Below, piece by piece: positions 63,178 through 64,000 of a DNA stretch of 64,000 nucleotides; the stretch's first letter is position 1, and every line of letters starts with the position of its first letter. Below the pieces are notes generated by a model. It ran no database searches. It had not been told where the DNA came from and saw only the letters and a list, made by a program, of their open reading frames with translations. The stretch is taken from NCBI RefSeq assembly GCF_001667185.1, contig NZ_LZIC01000030.1:124001-188000 (forward strand), given 5' to 3'. Both the position numbers and the translations under genes were made by a program. Source of the DNA: Mycobacterium sp. 852002-50816_SCH5313054-b. GTDB lineage: Bacteria > Actinomycetota > Actinomycetes > Mycobacteriales > Mycobacteriaceae.

Positions 63178-64000
63178 ATGTTCACCCTGAACGACGACGA
63201 GCGGGTCATCACCGAGACGGCCGCCGCGTTCGCCGCCAAACGGATCTCCCCGCACGCGCTGGAATGGGATGCGGCCAAGCACTTTCCGACCGACGTACTG
63301 CGTGAGTCCGCCGAGCTGGGCATGGCGGCGATCTACTGTCACGAGGACGTCGGCGGCAGCGGGCTGCGCCGGCTCGACGGGGTCCGCATCTTCGAGCAGC
63401 TGGCCATCGCCGACCCGGTCACCGCGGCGTTCCTGTCCATCCACAACATGTGCGCGTGGATGATCGACAGCTTCGGCACCGACGAGCAACGCAAGTTCTG
63501 GGTGCCGCGGCTGGCGTCGATGGACGTCATCGCCAGCTACTGCCTCACCGAGCCGGGCGCCGGGTCGGACGCCGCCGCGTTGAGCACCCGCGCCGTCAAG
63601 CAGGGTGGCGACTACGTGCTCGACGGCGTCAAGCAGTTCATCTCCGGCGCCGGGGCCTCGGACGTCTACGTGGTGATGGCCAGGACCGGCGGCGAGGGGT
63701 CCCGGGGCATCTCCGCGTTCGTCGTCGAAAAGGGTACCGACGGCCTGAGTTTCGGTGCGCTCGAGGAGAAGATGGGCTGGCACGCCCAGCCCACCGCGCA
63801 GGTCATCCTCGACGGCGTGCGGGTGCCGGCCGACGCGATGCTCGGCGGCGCCGACGGCGAGGGCGCCGGCTTCGGCATCGCGATGAACGGCCTCAACGGC
63901 GGTCGGCTCAACATCGCGGCGTGCTCGCTGGGCGGCGCGCAATCCGCCTTCGACAAGGCGGGCGCCTACGTGCGCGAGCGGCAGGCCTTCGGCTCGCCCC
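63178..64000 (+). CDS. fadE9: Acyl-CoA dehydrogenase (isobutyryl-CoA type), 3' end outside window
   Basis: The first 274 residues of an acyl-CoA dehydrogenase that oxidizes branched short-chain acyl-CoA, probably isobutyryl-CoA from valine. The FAD/substrate motif YCLTEPGAGSDAAAL, VKQFISGAGASDVYVVMART and GLNGGRLNIAACSLGGAQ are present. The catalytic Glu (about residue 370) is not yet reached. The position directly after mmsA is the conserved mmsA-fadE9 order. Confidence 0.88.
   Translation, partial: MFTLNDDERVITETAAAFAAKRISPHALEWDAAKHFPTDVLRESAELGMAAIYCHEDVGGSGLRRLDGVRIFEQLAIADPVTAAFLSIHNMCAWMIDSFGTDEQRKFWVPRLASMDVIASYCLTEPGAGSDAAALSTRAVKQGGDYVLDGVKQFISGAGASDVYVVMARTGGEGSRGISAFVVEKGTDGLSFGALEEKMGWHAQPTAQVILDGVRVPADAMLGGADGEGAGFGIAMNGLNGGRLNIAACSLGGAQSAFDKAGAYVRERQAFGSP

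Overview
The window is about 68% G+C and its gene order follows the Mycobacterium tuberculosis region Rv3419c-Rv3465 closely, with ESX-4, mycobacterial cutinases, a PE-PGRS protein and an LpqH-type lipoprotein. It therefore comes from a slow-growing non-tuberculous Mycobacterium. The species cannot be fixed from the sequence alone. No tRNA, rRNA, CRISPR array or insertion sequence was found.

Layout. (1) 1-13077, minus strand: the t6A tRNA-modification genes (tsaD partial, rimI, tsaB, tsaE), an alpha/beta hydrolase, alr, gadB, nnr, an S9 peptidase, a rhomboid-like protein, a DUF4436 protein and glmS. (2) 13078-17839: small accessory genes, ending in an EspC-like/WXG-like pair behind a near-perfect SigM-type promoter. 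(3) 17887-20316: glmM, rpsI, rplM. (4) 20492-31889: a strong hairpin, then the ESX-4 type VII secretion locus (esxT, esxU, an Rv3446c-like gene, eccC4, eccD4, mycP4, eccB4) and two cutinases. (5) 31942-36599: truA-rplQ-rpoA-rpsD-rpsK-rpsM-rpmJ-infA. (6) 36852-43406: a response regulator fused to a flavoprotein reductase with its cNMP-domain histidine kinase, two tandem LLM flavin oxidoreductases, and rmlB-rmlC for dTDP-rhamnose.

From 43414 to 61444 the M. tuberculosis-like order is lost and the content is accessory. It holds an LpqH-like lipoprotein, an SDR, a PE-PGRS aspartic protease (PecA type), and an ECF sigma/Rieske/cupredoxin/phosphoesterase operon. It also holds a set of tightly overlapping biosynthetic genes: ThDP enzyme, SRPBCC protein, KAS III-like enzyme, aminotransferase, a 38-residue protein, FAD monooxygenase and O-methyltransferase. 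Upstream of these lie an anti-sigma factor resembling RslA with no sigma gene beside it and two flavoprotein oxidases. At 61652 the sequence resumes with mmsA-fadE9, which in M. tuberculosis lies elsewhere (Rv0753c-Rv0752c).

The most interesting inference is that the biosynthetic genes form one regulon. Three promoters of the SigL type (TGAACC/T, 16-nt spacer, CGTNNN) stand in the right orientation before the oxidase pair, before the RslA-like gene and before the ThDP operon. This suggests an undescribed, SigL/RslA-controlled small-molecule pathway.
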